NCBI RefSeq assembly: GCF_020991005.1
Contig: NZ_JAJLLW010000003.1
Span: forward strand, 124,001-188,000
Source of the DNA: Halomonas sp. CUBES01
GTDB lineage: Bacteria; Pseudomonadota; Gammaproteobacteria; Pseudomonadales; Halomonadaceae
Direction: 5' to 3'
DNA length: 64,000 bases
Shown in pieces: positions 41,674-50,094 of this stretch. The stretch's first letter is position 1; every line of letters begins with the position of its first letter. A program made the position numbers and the translations under genes. The notes below the pieces were generated by a model. The model did no database searches. It was given only the letters and a program-made list of their open reading frames with translations, and was not told the DNA's origin.

Positions 41674-41982
41674 TTAACGCACGCCTGCGCCCTGGGCGCG
41701 GGCTTGTGCTTTTTCCTTGTGCTTGACGAGTTGCCGATCAATTTTGTCCGCCAGTGCATCAATGGCTGCGTACATGTCATTGTCGAGGGCTTCGGCGTGC
41801 AAGTCGGCACCGGCGGCGTGCAGCGTACAGGCCGCCTGTTGACGCTCTTTCTCGACCGAGAGCGTGACCTGCACGGTGGTGATGTTGTCGTAATGGCGCT
41901 CAACGCGTTCCAGCTTTTCGTTGACATAGTCACGCAAGGCGTCAGTCAGTTCTACATGATGACCGGTAATATTGACTTGCAT
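41674..41982 (-). CDS. hpf: Short ribosome hibernation promoting factor HPF
   Basis: Short HPF binds the 30S decoding centre and converts 90S dimers to inactive 100S ribosomes in stationary phase. The 102-residue protein starts MQVNITGHHVELTDALRDYV and has the beta-alpha-beta fold with EKLERVERHY and YAAIDALADKIDRQL; it lacks the long C-terminal dimerisation domain. AAGGAG with about 8 nt spacing precedes the ATG. It is directly downstream of rpoN (86 bp) as in Pseudomonas and enterobacteria. Confidence 0.95.
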   Translation of the reverse strand: MQVNITGHHVELTDALRDYVNEKLERVERHYDNITTVQVTLSVEKERQQAACTLHAAGADLHAEALDNDMYAAIDALADKIDRQLVKHKEKAQARAQGAGVR

Positions 41983-42015
41983 TGACGTACTCCTTATCCG
42001 TCGGACTGTCCTTCG

Positions 42016-42042
42016 ATTGTAACCCTTTTTGCCGTTAAGCAA
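42016..42042 (-). promoter_or_regulatory. Possible sigma70 promoter for hpf-ptsN
   Basis: On the minus strand TTGCTT (42042-42037) or the overlapping TTTGCT, then TACAAT (42021-42016), with 15-16 bp spacing. This would give hpf its own promoter downstream of rpoN. The -10 is good, the -35 and spacing are weak. Confidence 0.35.
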
Positions 42043-42068
42043 AGCCCTTGTGACGAGTTTCCGTCTTT

Positions 42069-43478
42069 CTAACGCAAACGGCGTCGTTCGCTGGAGGACG
42101 GGATACCCATGCCTTCGCGATATTTGGCCACGGTACGCCGCGCCACGTGGACACCGGCGTCTTCGAGCAGGGTGACAAGGCGGCTGTCTGACAGGGGTTT
42201 GCCGGGCGGCTCTTCCTGGATCAGCTTCTTCAGCCGTGCCCGGATCGCGGTGCTCGAATGGCTGTCGCCGTCCTGGCCGCTGATCTGGCTGGAAAAGAAG
42301 TATTTAAGCTCGAAAATGCCCCGCGGCGTGTGGATGAACTTCTGGGTGGTGACCCGAGAAATCGTCGATTCGTGCATCTCGACCGCCTCGGCGATGTCGG
42401 CCAGGATCAGCGGCTTCATGGCTTCTTCACCCCGTTCCAGAAAGTCGATCTGGCGGGTGACGATTTCGCGGCCGACGCGTAGCAGGGTGTCGTTGCGGCT
42501 GGACAGGCTCTTGATCAGCCAGCGGGCTTCCTGAAGATGGTCCTTGAGAAACTGGTTGTCCTGGCTCTTGTCGGCGCGTTTGATCAGGCTGGCGTAATCG
42601 GGCTGAATCCGGAGTTTGGGGAGCGCTTCCGGGTTGAGCTCCAGGTGCCAGCCCTCGCTATCGTGACGAACCACCAGGTCGGGAATCACGTAGCTGTCAT
42701 CGGTGACGGTGTACTCGCTGCCGGGACGCGGATCCAGGCTCCTGATCAGTTGGATGACCTCATCGAGCTGCGCCTCGTCCAGGCCGAGCCGCCGTTTGAG
42801 CAGGCGCTGATCATTCTTGCTCAGGGCTTCCAGGAACTGGCGAACCAGTCGCCGGGCAGGCATCAGCAGCGGGGTGTCGTCGGGCAGGGCGGCAAGCTGC
42901 AGCATCAGGCATTCGCGCAGGTCGCGAGCGAACACGCCGGTGGGCTCGAACTGCTGGAGTCGCATGAGGATGCTTTCGACCTCGCGCTGGCTGAGGCCTT
43001 CCACGCCCTGGGCGCGCAACCCCTCGCGGATATCGTTGAGCGGTTGGGTCAAGTAGCCGTTCGTATCCAGGGCGTCGATCAGGCTTTCGGCGACCAGCTG
43101 CTCGCGGCGGCTCAAATCGGTCATGGCGAGCTGCCACAGAAGATGGCCGTGGAGGCTTTGCCCGGCCGCCTGGCGTTCAAAGTCCGGGCCCTCACTGCTC
43201 GAGCTGCCGCTGCCTGCCATGTCTTGGTAGGTATCCGACCAGTCGCTGTCGACGGAGAGCTCCGTGGGGATGCTGTCGGCCCACTCGGTTTCCTCGGGCT
43301 CGCTGGTGGCCTGCTCGCTGAACTCGTCTTCCTGCTCGAGCATCGGGTTGGCGTCGAGGGCCTGCTGAATTTCCTGGCGTAAATCGAGCGTGGATAGCTG
43401 CAGCAGGGCAATGGCCTGCTGCAGCTGGGGTGTCATGGTGAGCTGGGTGCCGATCCGCAGTTGAAGAGAAGCTTTCAT
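42069..43478 (-). CDS. rpoN: RNA polymerase sigma factor sigma54 (RpoN)
   Basis: Sigma54 directs RNA polymerase to -24/-12 promoters that require an AAA+ activator. The 469-residue protein has the glutamine- and leucine-rich region I (MKASLQLRIGTQLTMTPQLQQAIALLQ), an acidic region II (about 50-105), the core-binding region, a helix-turn-helix, and the RpoN box ARRTVAKYRE at 446-455 that reads the -24 element. ATG 43478 matches the family start; ATG 43484 is two codons upstream. It lies between lptB and hpf, and two tandem sigma54-type promoter sequences occupy the gap upstream. Confidence 0.97.
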   Translation of the reverse strand: MKASLQLRIGTQLTMTPQLQQAIALLQLSTLDLRQEIQQALDANPMLEQEDEFSEQATSEPEETEWADSIPTELSVDSDWSDTYQDMAGSGSSSSEGPDFERQAAGQSLHGHLLWQLAMTDLSRREQLVAESLIDALDTNGYLTQPLNDIREGLRAQGVEGLSQREVESILMRLQQFEPTGVFARDLRECLMLQLAALPDDTPLLMPARRLVRQFLEALSKNDQRLLKRRLGLDEAQLDEVIQLIRSLDPRPGSEYTVTDDSYVIPDLVVRHDSEGWHLELNPEALPKLRIQPDYASLIKRADKSQDNQFLKDHLQEARWLIKSLSSRNDTLLRVGREIVTRQIDFLERGEEAMKPLILADIAEAVEMHESTISRVTTQKFIHTPRGIFELKYFFSSQISGQDGDSHSSTAIRARLKKLIQEEPPGKPLSDSRLVTLLEDAGVHVARRTVAKYREGMGIPSSSERRRLR

Positions 43479-43544
43479 GACCATCTGAGAACCACTCGTT
43501 ATCGGAAAGCATCCACCCTAGTGTGTGTTGTGTTTTGGTGCAAG

Positions 43545-43560
43545 TGCAATAAGTATGCCA
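43545..43560 (-). promoter_or_regulatory. Sigma54 (-24/-12) promoter sequence, proximal, upstream of rpoN
   Basis: Read on the minus strand: TGGCATACTTATTGCA. This fits the sigma54 consensus TGGCAYR-N4-TTGCW at every defined position, with GG and GC exactly one helical turn apart. The -12 GC lies about 67 bp upstream of the rpoN ATG. It is the second of two copies spaced 18 bp. Confidence 0.75.
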
Positions 43561-43562
43561 CA

Positions 43563-43578
43563 GGCAATAAATATGCCA
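43563..43578 (-). promoter_or_regulatory. Sigma54 (-24/-12) promoter sequence, distal, upstream of rpoN
   Basis: Read on the minus strand: TGGCATATTTATTGCC. It matches the sigma54 consensus TGGCAYR-N4-TTGCW except for the last base, and differs from the proximal copy at two of 16 positions. It starts 10 bp past the lptB stop, exactly 18 bp upstream of the proximal copy. Confidence 0.65.
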
Positions 43579-43587
43579 TTGACAGCT

Positions 43588-44334
43588 TTACAGACGGAAA
43601 TCAGCACCTAGGTAAACGTCGCGCACTTCCTGATTGTCAAGAATAGCGCTTGGCGTGCCGCTGGCGATGATATGGCCGTCGCCCACGATGTAGGCCACGT
43701 CGCAGATATCCAGCGTCTCGCGCACGTTGTGGTCGGTAATCAGCACACCGATGTCACGTGCCTTCAAAGCGCGAATGATCGACTTGATATCGCCGACAGA
43801 AATAGGGTCGACGCCGGCGAAGGGCTCGTCAAGCAGGATGAACGCGGGCTCGGTGGCCAGCGACCGGGCAATCTCGACGCGGCGGCGCTCGCCGCCGGAC
43901 AGGCTCATGCCCATGTTATCGCGGATATGGGTGATGTGGAAATCTTCCAGCAGTGCTTCCAGGCGTGCTTCGCGACCGGCGCGGTCGAGGTTCTTGCGCG
44001 TTTGAAGGATTGCCATGATGTTGTCGGCGACGGTCAGCTTGCGAAAGATCGACGCCTCCTGGGGGAGGTAGCCAATGCCCGCCTTGGCGCGCTCGTGCAT
44101 GGGCGCGCGGGAAAGGTCGAGGCTGTCGATGGCGACGCTGCCCGCGTCGGCCTTGACCAGGCCGACGATCATGTAGAACGAGGTGGTTTTGCCCGCGCCA
44201 TTGGGGCCTAGCAACCCCACGATGCTGCCCTGGGATATATCCAGGTTGATGTCTTTGACCACGCGCCGGCGCTTGTAGCTTTTGGCCAGGTGGCGGGCGT
44301 GTAGCGTGCGGGTGGCAGGGTCGGCGGCGGCCAT
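43588..44334 (-). CDS. lptB: LPS export ABC transporter ATPase LptB
   Basis: LptB dimer powers LptFGC extraction of lipopolysaccharide from the inner membrane. The 248-residue cytosolic protein has Walker A GPNGAGKT at 43-50, signature motif [16 protein letters not shown], Walker [13 protein letters not shown] and the switch histidine in [19 protein letters not shown] precedes the ATG on the minus strand. It follows lptA by 10 bp in the kdsD-kdsC-lptC-lptA-lptB series; lptF and lptG are not in the window. Confidence 0.97.
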   Translation of the reverse strand: MAAADPATRTLHARHLAKSYKRRRVVKDINLDISQGSIVGLLGPNGAGKTTSFYMIVGLVKADAGSVAIDSLDLSRAPMHERAKAGIGYLPQEASIFRKLTVADNIMAILQTRKNLDRAGREARLEALLEDFHITHIRDNMGMSLSGGERRRVEIARSLATEPAFILLDEPFAGVDPISVGDIKSIIRALKARDIGVLITDHNVRETLDICDVAYIVGDGHIIASGTPSAILDNQEVRDVYLGADFRL

Positions 44335-44344
44335 CGGGCTCTCC

Positions 44345-44839
44345 TTACTCTTCGGGCTGCAGCGTCATGCGAATTCGCTGCGGTTCTTGGTTCTCCACGT
44401 CGGAACGCGCCTGGACGACCTCCCGGTCGATGAAGTATTCCAGCCGCCCGCCGGTGAAACGGTCGCCTTGCTGGATGATCTCGGCCTGGTCGATCAACTC
44501 CACGCGGCGCTCGGCGACGTGATAGATCACCCGGCGTCCCCAGCCTTCCAGCGGGCCTTCCTGATTCTCGGGTTGCTGACGCAAGTAGGCGCGCTCGCCC
44601 AGAGCGGTGGCACGCGACAGCTCGCCTGCCTCGTTGCGCTGAATTTCGACTGTGTCGCCCTTGATCAGCATATCGCCCTGGCGAACTTCCACGTCACCGG
44701 TATACACCGCCGTGCCTGCGCGCTGGTCGAGATCCAGCCGGTCGGCTTCAACCTCAACCGGTTGCTGGTGATTGTCGGCCGTGGCGTAAAGCGGAACCAG
44801 GCAGACGGCGGCCAGGGCCGTGTAAATAAGCGCTTTCAT
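44345..44839 (-). CDS. lptA: LPS transport periplasmic protein LptA
   Basis: LptA forms the beta-jellyroll bridge carrying LPS across the periplasm from LptC to LptD. The 164-residue precursor has a signal peptide (cleavage likely after ATA, leaving [11 protein letters not shown]), and the OstA-type repeats [21 protein letters not shown] and [15 protein letters not shown]. Length is slightly below the E. coli protein. It is 3 bp from lptC, indicating operon expression. Confidence 0.94.
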   Translation of the reverse strand: MKALIYTALAAVCLVPLYATADNHQQPVEVEADRLDLDQRAGTAVYTGDVEVRQGDMLIKGDTVEIQRNEAGELSRATALGERAYLRQQPENQEGPLEGWGRRVIYHVAERRVELIDQAEIIQQGDRFTGGRLEYFIDREVVQARSDVENQEPQRIRMTLQPEE

Positions 44840-44842
44840 GTG

Positions 44843-45424
44843 TTATTCCTGTCCAGGTTGCGTCTCGGGAGGGTGGTAGCCTTGCACATTCTCTTCAAGG
44901 CGCACTTTCTCGTCGTTGAGCCATGCATCCATCCGTTGCGCCGTCATGCGCTGGGGTGGCTGCTGGAGGAGTACGGGGGTATCGCTCCAGGCGTGGGCGG
45001 TCTTGCCATCATAGTGCAGGACATCCGTGTCCAGCTGCCAGCCTTCTTCGGGCGCTATCAGCCGCGCATTGCCCGAGAGCGTCAGCGCTTGCGCGTTGGT
45101 GTCGAGCGTACCTACCTCGGCGGTGGCGTTCCACACCCGGCGTTCGCTGTCATACAGCGTGGCGCGGGGCGTTTCCGCCTGGGTGGAGGCCGTCTGGGGG
45201 GTGTGCACCAGGCGCGGCGTGGTCAGTCCCTGCTGGATGTTGCCCTGCGCGTCGAACAGCGTCAGCTCGGCGTTGTGCAGCACATGGCCGGGCTCTTCCG
45301 CCCGCGCGTCGGGATCGGGTGTAACGGTTCGCGGGCCGCCGGGATCCAGCCATACCAGCAGGCCGCCGAGCGCCAGTACGATCAGGGCGAGGCCCAGGCG
45401 CGTGCGTAGTCGCTTCAGCATCAT
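44843..45424 (-). CDS. lptC: LPS export protein LptC
   Basis: LptC is a bitopic inner-membrane protein that receives LPS from LptBFG and hands it to LptA. The 193-residue protein has a basic start (MMLKRLRTR), one transmembrane helix (about 10-25) and a periplasmic jellyroll domain with the family pattern of a hydrophobic groove (HNAELTLFDAQGNIQQGLT, LSGNARLIAPEEGWQLDTDVL). Either Met 1 or Met 2 may be the start. It lies 3 bp after kdsC. Confidence 0.92.
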   Translation of the reverse strand: MMLKRLRTRLGLALIVLALGGLLVWLDPGGPRTVTPDPDARAEEPGHVLHNAELTLFDAQGNIQQGLTTPRLVHTPQTASTQAETPRATLYDSERRVWNATAEVGTLDTNAQALTLSGNARLIAPEEGWQLDTDVLHYDGKTAHAWSDTPVLLQQPPQRMTAQRMDAWLNDEKVRLEENVQGYHPPETQPGQE

Positions 45425-45427
45425 GCC

Positions 45428-45964
45428 TCAGCCGTGTAGGTAAGTATCGACGACCGCGCCCCAGTGGCCCTGGGCATCCAGCATCGCGTCGCACACTTCA
45501 CGCACGGCCCCGTGGCCACCCAGGCGCTCGGTAACCCAATCGGCATGGGTGTGCATGTAGTCGGGGGCGTTGGGCACGGTGATGCCTACGCCCGAGCGCT
45601 TGATGCTGGCCAGGTCGGGCAGGTCGTCGCCGCAGTAGGCCACCTGGGAAAGTTCGATGTCCAGGCGCTGGCAGAGCCCGCGCAGGGTGGCCAGTTTGTC
45701 CTCGCAGCCCTGGTAGACGTGAGCAATGCCCAGGGCGGCGGCACGTTGGCTGACCATGGGCGAATCGCGTCCGGTAATCAGGGCGACGGAAATGCCGGCG
45801 CGCTTGAGCAGCTTGAGCCCGTGGCCATCCTGGGTGTGAAAGGCCTTGATCTCGACGCCGTCGGCCTGAAAGTAAAGCCGACCGTCGGTCAGGACGCCAT
45901 CGACATCCAGGGCAAATAAGCGCACGCGGCGGAGTCGGTCGAGTAGGTCAGCGGAAAGGGTCAT
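45428..45964 (-). CDS. kdsC: KDO-8-phosphate phosphatase KdsC
   Basis: KdsC removes phosphate from 3-deoxy-D-manno-octulosonate 8-phosphate to give KDO for LPS inner core. The 178-residue HAD-family protein has the catalytic aspartates D20 and D22 in FALDVDGVLTDG, ALITGRDS, and the metal-binding YCGDDLPDL motif. It is a C0-type HAD tetramer family without a large cap. It lies 17 bp downstream of kdsD, the preceding enzyme gene of the same pathway. Confidence 0.95.
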   Translation of the reverse strand: MTLSADLLDRLRRVRLFALDVDGVLTDGRLYFQADGVEIKAFHTQDGHGLKLLKRAGISVALITGRDSPMVSQRAAALGIAHVYQGCEDKLATLRGLCQRLDIELSQVAYCGDDLPDLASIKRSGVGITVPNAPDYMHTHADWVTERLGGHGAVREVCDAMLDAQGHWGAVVDTYLHG

Positions 45965-45981
45965 TGAGCCTCCGAATTCAG

Positions 45982-46965
45982 TTAAATGACGCCGCTGGCA
46001 AGCAGGTCATGCATGTGTAGCGCCCCTACGGGGCGCTGCTGTTCATCCACTACCGCCAGCGCGGTGATGCGATTGTCTTCCATGATGCGCACGGCTTCGG
46101 CGGCCAGCAGGTCGGGAGAGATGCGCTTGCCGGGGCGAGTCATCACCTCGTCCACCCGTACGTCGCGCAAGTCATGGACGCTATCCAGGGTGCGGCGCAG
46201 GTCGCCATCGGTGTACACGCCGGCCAGTTGGCCGTCCGGGGCGACCACGCAGGTGAATCCCAGTCCCTGGCGGGTGATTTCCAGTAACGCATCGCGCAGC
46301 GGGCTGCCCAGCGGTACCTGGGGCAGGCGGTCGCCTTCATGCATCAGGTCGCGTACGCGCAGCAGCAGGCGCCGGCCCAGGCTGCCGCCGGGGTGCGACA
46401 GGGCAAAGTCTTCGGCGGTGAAGCCGCGTGCTTCCAGCAGGGCGACGGCGAGTGCATCGCCGAGCGCGAGCGCGGCTGTGGTCGAGCTTGTCGGCGCCAG
46501 GTCTAGCGGGCAGGCTTCCCGGTCGACGCTGCTGTTCAGGTGGGCGTTTGCGTGTTGCGCAAGGGTCGATGTGGGCCTGCCCGTCATGCTGATCAGCGGC
46601 GTGCCGAGCCGTTTGAGCAGCGGCAGCAATGCCGTGACCTCGGCGGTTTCGCCGGAGTTGGAAAGCGCGATCACCACGTCGCTGCGGGTGATCATGCCAA
46701 GGTCGCCATGGCTGGCCTCACCGGGGTGAACAAAAAAAGCCGGTGAGCCGGTGCTTGCAAGCGTCGCGGCGATCTTGCCGGCAATGTGGCCCGATTTGCC
46801 CATGCCGGTGACCACCACGCGGCCCTGACAGTCCAGAATCAGCTCGCAGGCATGGTCGAAGTGCGCATCCAGCTTGGCGGCCAGGCCGGCAATGGCGGCC
46901 TGCTCGATGTTCAGCGTGCGTAATGCGCTTTGACGAAAGGGCGTAGTAGCAGTGGTCGCGGGCAT
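45982..46965 (-). CDS. kdsD: D-arabinose-5-phosphate isomerase KdsD
   Basis: Converts ribulose 5-phosphate to arabinose 5-phosphate, the first step toward KDO. The 327-residue protein has an SIS domain (about 35-190, GMGKSGHIAGKIAATLASTG and SNSGET) and two CBS domains (about 205-327), ending with MHDLLASGVI. It is the first gene of the minus-strand LPS run and divergent from mlaF across 269 bp. That gap contains an inverted repeat TTGCCC/GGGCAA at 47031-47058 but no promoter I can name with confidence. Confidence 0.95.
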   Translation of the reverse strand: MPATTATTPFRQSALRTLNIEQAAIAGLAAKLDAHFDHACELILDCQGRVVVTGMGKSGHIAGKIAATLASTGSPAFFVHPGEASHGDLGMITRSDVVIALSNSGETAEVTALLPLLKRLGTPLISMTGRPTSTLAQHANAHLNSSVDREACPLDLAPTSSTTAALALGDALAVALLEARGFTAEDFALSHPGGSLGRRLLLRVRDLMHEGDRLPQVPLGSPLRDALLEITRQGLGFTCVVAPDGQLAGVYTDGDLRRTLDSVHDLRDVRVDEVMTRPGKRISPDLLAAEAVRIMEDNRITALAVVDEQQRPVGALHMHDLLASGVI

Positions 46966-47030
46966 GGGTGTTGGCGTGGCTCGTTAAAAATGACAAACAG
47001 GGTGCAAGAGTAACATTGACGGCGAGCAGT

Positions 47031-47058
47031 TTGCCCTATCGTTTTGTATCGTGGGCAA
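47031..47058. repeat. Inverted repeat in the kdsD-mlaF divergent gap
   Basis: TTGCCC (47031-47036) and GGGCAA (47053-47058) are reverse complements around 16 bp, in which TATCG occurs on both sides. It sits between two divergent envelope operons and could be a binding site or an RNA hairpin. The evidence is only the symmetry. Confidence 0.35.
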
Positions 47059-47234
47059 CCTATACTCGCTTGTCGTTGTCGGGGTGGGTTAGAATACGTT
47101 GTTCGATAATCCTTTTTAACCACTGTTTTTACGCTGTGTGGAACGAAGCGCCCCCCGCCGCTTGGCGTAAGGCGTTTGCACGGCGCGCCAGCGCTGAGCC
47201 GCCGGCGCATGTCAACCTGAGAGTCGATGGTTCC

Positions 47235-48059
47235 ATGAGCACTGAGCCTTTTATTGAAGTCGAGAACCTGTATTTCTCCCGGGGTGATAGCGAGATCTTT
47301 CGCGGCGTGAACATGATCATTCCTCGCGGCAAAGTGACGGCGATCATGGGGCCAAGCGGAACGGGCAAGACCACGCTGCTGAAGCTTATCGGCGGGCAGC
47401 TGACGCCGGATCAGGGGCGTGTGCTGATCGACGGCGACGACGTTCATCGCCTGTCGCGGAAGGCCTTGTTCGCCCTGCGTAAACGCATGGGCATGCTGTT
47501 CCAAAGCGGAGCGCTGTTCTCGGACCTGGATGTCTATGAAAACGTCGCCTTTCCACTGCGTGTCCACACCGACCTGCCCGATGCAATGATTCGCGACCTG
47601 GTGCTGCTCAAGCTTCAGGCGGTGGGGCTGCGTGGTGCGCGCCATCTGACGCCGGCCGAGCTTTCCGGGGGCATGGCCCGGCGCGTTGCGCTTGCCCGGG
47701 CGGTGGCCCTGGACCCCGAGTTGATTCTCTACGACGAGCCGTTTGTGGGTCAGGATCCCATCTCCATGGGCGTGCTGGTGCAGCTGATCAAGCGGCTCAA
47801 TGAGGCGTTGAGTCTGACCTCGGTGGTAGTCTCCCACGATATCAAGGAGACGCTGACCATCGCGGATTACCTGTACTTTATTTCCGAAGGCCAGGTGGTG
47901 GCGCACGGAACGCCCGCCGACCTCGACGTCAATCAGGATGCGCGGGTGAAGCAGTTCATTCACGGGGAGCCCGACGGGCCTGTTCCCTTCCATTACCCGG
48001 CGTCGGCGTTTTATCCCGATATGTTGGGTGACGCGGTAATTCAGAGGGGTGCCAAATGA
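47235..48059 (+). CDS. mlaF: Phospholipid transport ABC ATPase MlaF
   Basis: MlaF is the ATPase of the MlaFEDB complex that moves phospholipids between inner membrane and MlaC to keep outer-membrane asymmetry. The 274-residue protein has Walker A GPSGTGKT at 39-46, signature [16 protein letters not shown], Walker [14 protein letters not shown] and the switch His in [13 protein letters not shown] 47235 gives the family start [18 protein letters not shown]; the frame is open further upstream but into the intergenic region. The stop overlaps the mlaE start by 4 bp. Confidence 0.95.
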   Translation: MSTEPFIEVENLYFSRGDSEIFRGVNMIIPRGKVTAIMGPSGTGKTTLLKLIGGQLTPDQGRVLIDGDDVHRLSRKALFALRKRMGMLFQSGALFSDLDVYENVAFPLRVHTDLPDAMIRDLVLLKLQAVGLRGARHLTPAELSGGMARRVALARAVALDPELILYDEPFVGQDPISMGVLVQLIKRLNEALSLTSVVVSHDIKETLTIADYLYFISEGQVVAHGTPADLDVNQDARVKQFIHGEPDGPVPFHYPASAFYPDMLGDAVIQRGAK

Positions 48060-48856
48060 CCACCAAACAGGGGACGGTCGTCTCACGCATTACCCGCCTG
48101 GGGCGGCGGGGCTGCGACGTGGTCGAGTCGCTTGGCCGCGCCGGGGTGTTTCTTGCCCAGTCGGCCGTGGGCGTGCCGTCGGCCGAAGGCATTCGGCTGT
48201 GGGTTCGTCAGCTGCATTTTGTCGGTGTGCTGTCGCTGGCGATCGTGCTGGTATCGGGGCTGTTCATCGGCATGGTGCTGGCGCTTCAGGGTTATACCAT
48301 TCTGATCGACTTTGGCGCCGAGGACGCTCTGGGGCAGATGGTGGCGCTGTCGCTGCTGCGCGAGCTGGCCCCGGTGGTCGCCGCGTTGTTGTTTGCCGGT
48401 CGTGCCGGATCGGCGCTTACCGCCGAAATAGGCCTGATGAAAGCCACCGAGCAGTTGACCAGCATGGAAATGATCGGCGTCGATCCCTTGAGGCGGGTGG
48501 TGGCACCACGCTTCTGGGCAGGAGTCGTGGCGCTGCCGATCCTCACCGTGGGGTTTAGCGTAGTGGGTATCTGGGGCGGCTATCTCGTCGGCGTCGAATG
48601 GCTGGGTGTCTTCGAAGGCTCCTACTGGAGCAACATGCAGGCGAGCGTTGGGTTCATCAACGATATCGGCAACGGCATGATCAAAAGCGTCGTGTTTGCG
48701 GTGGTGGTCACCTGGATTGCCGTGTTCCAGGGGTACGACCTGATGCCGACCTCTGAAGGGATTTCCCGGGCTACTACGCGCACGGTCGTCTACTCGTCGC
48801 TTGCGGTGCTGGGGCTTGATTTTATATTAACCGCCGTGATGTTCGGCGGCCTCTGA
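48056..48856 (+). CDS. mlaE: Phospholipid transport permease MlaE
   Basis: Inner-membrane permease of the Mla transporter. The 266-residue protein has an N-terminal amphipathic stretch and five to six hydrophobic segments, with the MlaE-family blocks [39 protein letters not shown] (the coupling region) and [22 protein letters not shown]. The start overlaps mlaF (ATGA). The mlaD gene follows after 16 bp with GGGAG upstream. Confidence 0.95.
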   Translation: MTTKQGTVVSRITRLGRRGCDVVESLGRAGVFLAQSAVGVPSAEGIRLWVRQLHFVGVLSLAIVLVSGLFIGMVLALQGYTILIDFGAEDALGQMVALSLLRELAPVVAALLFAGRAGSALTAEIGLMKATEQLTSMEMIGVDPLRRVVAPRFWAGVVALPILTVGFSVVGIWGGYLVGVEWLGVFEGSYWSNMQASVGFINDIGNGMIKSVVFAVVVTWIAVFQGYDLMPTSEGISRATTRTVVYSSLAVLGLDFILTAVMFGGL

Positions 48857-48872
48857 ATAGCGGGAGCAGTTC

Positions 48873-49337
48873 ATGAAGCGAAGTAGAGCCATGGAGTTTG
48901 GTGTGGGCCTGTTTATCCTGGTTGGAGTGCTGGGAATGGTGTTTCTGGGCCTGCGCGTCAGCGGCCTGAGCTTTTCAGGGCCTTCGAACACCTTCCAGCT
49001 GGACGCGCACTTTTCCAACATCGGCGGGCTCAAGCCCCGCGCCCGCGTCTCCATGTCGGGCGTGACCGTCGGGCACGTCGAGTCCATCGAGCTGGATACC
49101 GAGTGGTATGACGCGCGGGTGACGCTGAGTCTTGACAGCGAGCTGGAAGGGCAGATCTCCCGCGATTCCACCGCCGCCATTCTGACGTCGGGCCTGCTGG
49201 GCGAGCAGTACGTTGGCTTGAGCATGGGAGGTGACCCCGAAATGCTGGAACCCGGCGACACCATTCGCGATACCCAATCCGCCCTTGTGCTTGAAGAACT
49301 TATTCAGCAATTTATATCCAATATGGCAAGTAACTAA
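48873..49337 (+). CDS. mlaD: MCE-domain lipid transport protein MlaD
   Basis: MlaD is a bitopic protein whose hexameric MCE ring channels phospholipids between MlaE and MlaC. The 154-residue protein has one N-terminal transmembrane helix (about 8-28) and an MCE domain (about 38-120, FSNIGGLKPRARVSMSGVTVGHVESI). The hydrophobic pore-loop region and a short C-terminal helix (EELIQQFISNM) follow. It is in the usual position between mlaE and mlaC. Confidence 0.94.
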   Translation: MKRSRAMEFGVGLFILVGVLGMVFLGLRVSGLSFSGPSNTFQLDAHFSNIGGLKPRARVSMSGVTVGHVESIELDTEWYDARVTLSLDSELEGQISRDSTAAILTSGLLGEQYVGLSMGGDPEMLEPGDTIRDTQSALVLEELIQQFISNMASN

Positions 49338-49434
49338 CCGTTGTGATGGCGAAGGGGTTGCCGCGTTTCGTGCCCGTTGCTCAGGATGAGAAAAAGCGTG
49401 GGGGCGCGTTCGCCGTCGATAAAAGGAGAAAGTG

Positions 49435-50094
49435 ATGTTGGTAAAAAAATGGTCGTCAATGACAGGGGTGGCCCTGATCGCCGTGTTATTTGTCGCCCTG
49501 ACGCCGCTGTCGGCAAGCGCGCAGCCCGAGCCACCCGAGGCAATGATCCGCGATAACATCAACGATTTCATGGAACAGCTCGAAGGCCGGGAAGCGTATT
49601 ACGAAGACAATATTGACGAGCTGAAACAGCAGGTCGACGAGAGCCTTGAAGAGGTAGCGGACTTTCGTTATATCGGTGCCAGCGTCATGGGCAGCTATTT
49701 CCGCAATGCGTCCCCGGAGCAGCGCAGCCGTTTTGCGGATGTCTTCCGTAAGACGCTCATCGATACCTACACACGGGGGCTTGTGACCTTCGATTACGAC
49801 GAGATCCGTGTGCTTGATGACCAGCGTCCGCAGCGCGAAGAGGATCGCGCCAGCGTGGCCATGGAGGTCGTCGGCACCAACGGCGATGTTTATCCGGTCA
49901 ACTACAGCCTGCGTTTATCCGACGGTGAGTGGCGCGTGGTCAACGTCATCGTCAACGGTATCAACCTGGGACTGACTTTCCGCAACCAGTTCGATCAGGC
50001 CATGCGCGACAATAACCGCGACTATGACGCGGTGATCGAGGGTTGGTCGCCAGACGTCGGTGTCGATGAGATGGAAGAAGGGGGCAGTGAGTGA
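49435..50094 (+). CDS. mlaC: Periplasmic phospholipid-binding protein MlaC
   Basis: MlaC shuttles phospholipid across the periplasm between MlaD and the outer-membrane MlaA-porin complex. The 219-residue precursor has a signal peptide (about 1-29, cleavage after SASA) and the Tol-Tol-Ttg2 family fold with DFRYIGASVMGSYFRNASPEQRSRF-type sequence and WRVVNVIVNGINL. AGGAG lies 6 nt before ATG 49435, which I prefer to GTG 49432. The stop overlaps the mlaB GTG start. Confidence 0.94.
   Translation: MLVKKWSSMTGVALIAVLFVALTPLSASAQPEPPEAMIRDNINDFMEQLEGREAYYEDNIDELKQQVDESLEEVADFRYIGASVMGSYFRNASPEQRSRFADVFRKTLIDTYTRGLVTFDYDEIRVLDDQRPQREEDRASVAMEVVGTNGDVYPVNYSLRLSDGEWRVVNVIVNGINLGLTFRNQFDQAMRDNNRDYDAVIEGWSPDVGVDEMEEGGSE

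Noticed and set aside
44282..45409. Open frame of 375 codons on the plus strand opposite lptB, lptA and lptC
   Set aside because: It spans parts of three well-supported genes on the other strand and has no domain signature; treated as a shadow of codon bias.
46911..48086. Open frame of 391 codons on the minus strand opposite mlaF and the kdsD-mlaF gap
   Set aside because: It covers mlaF in antisense and crosses the regulatory gap; composition is that of a shadow frame.
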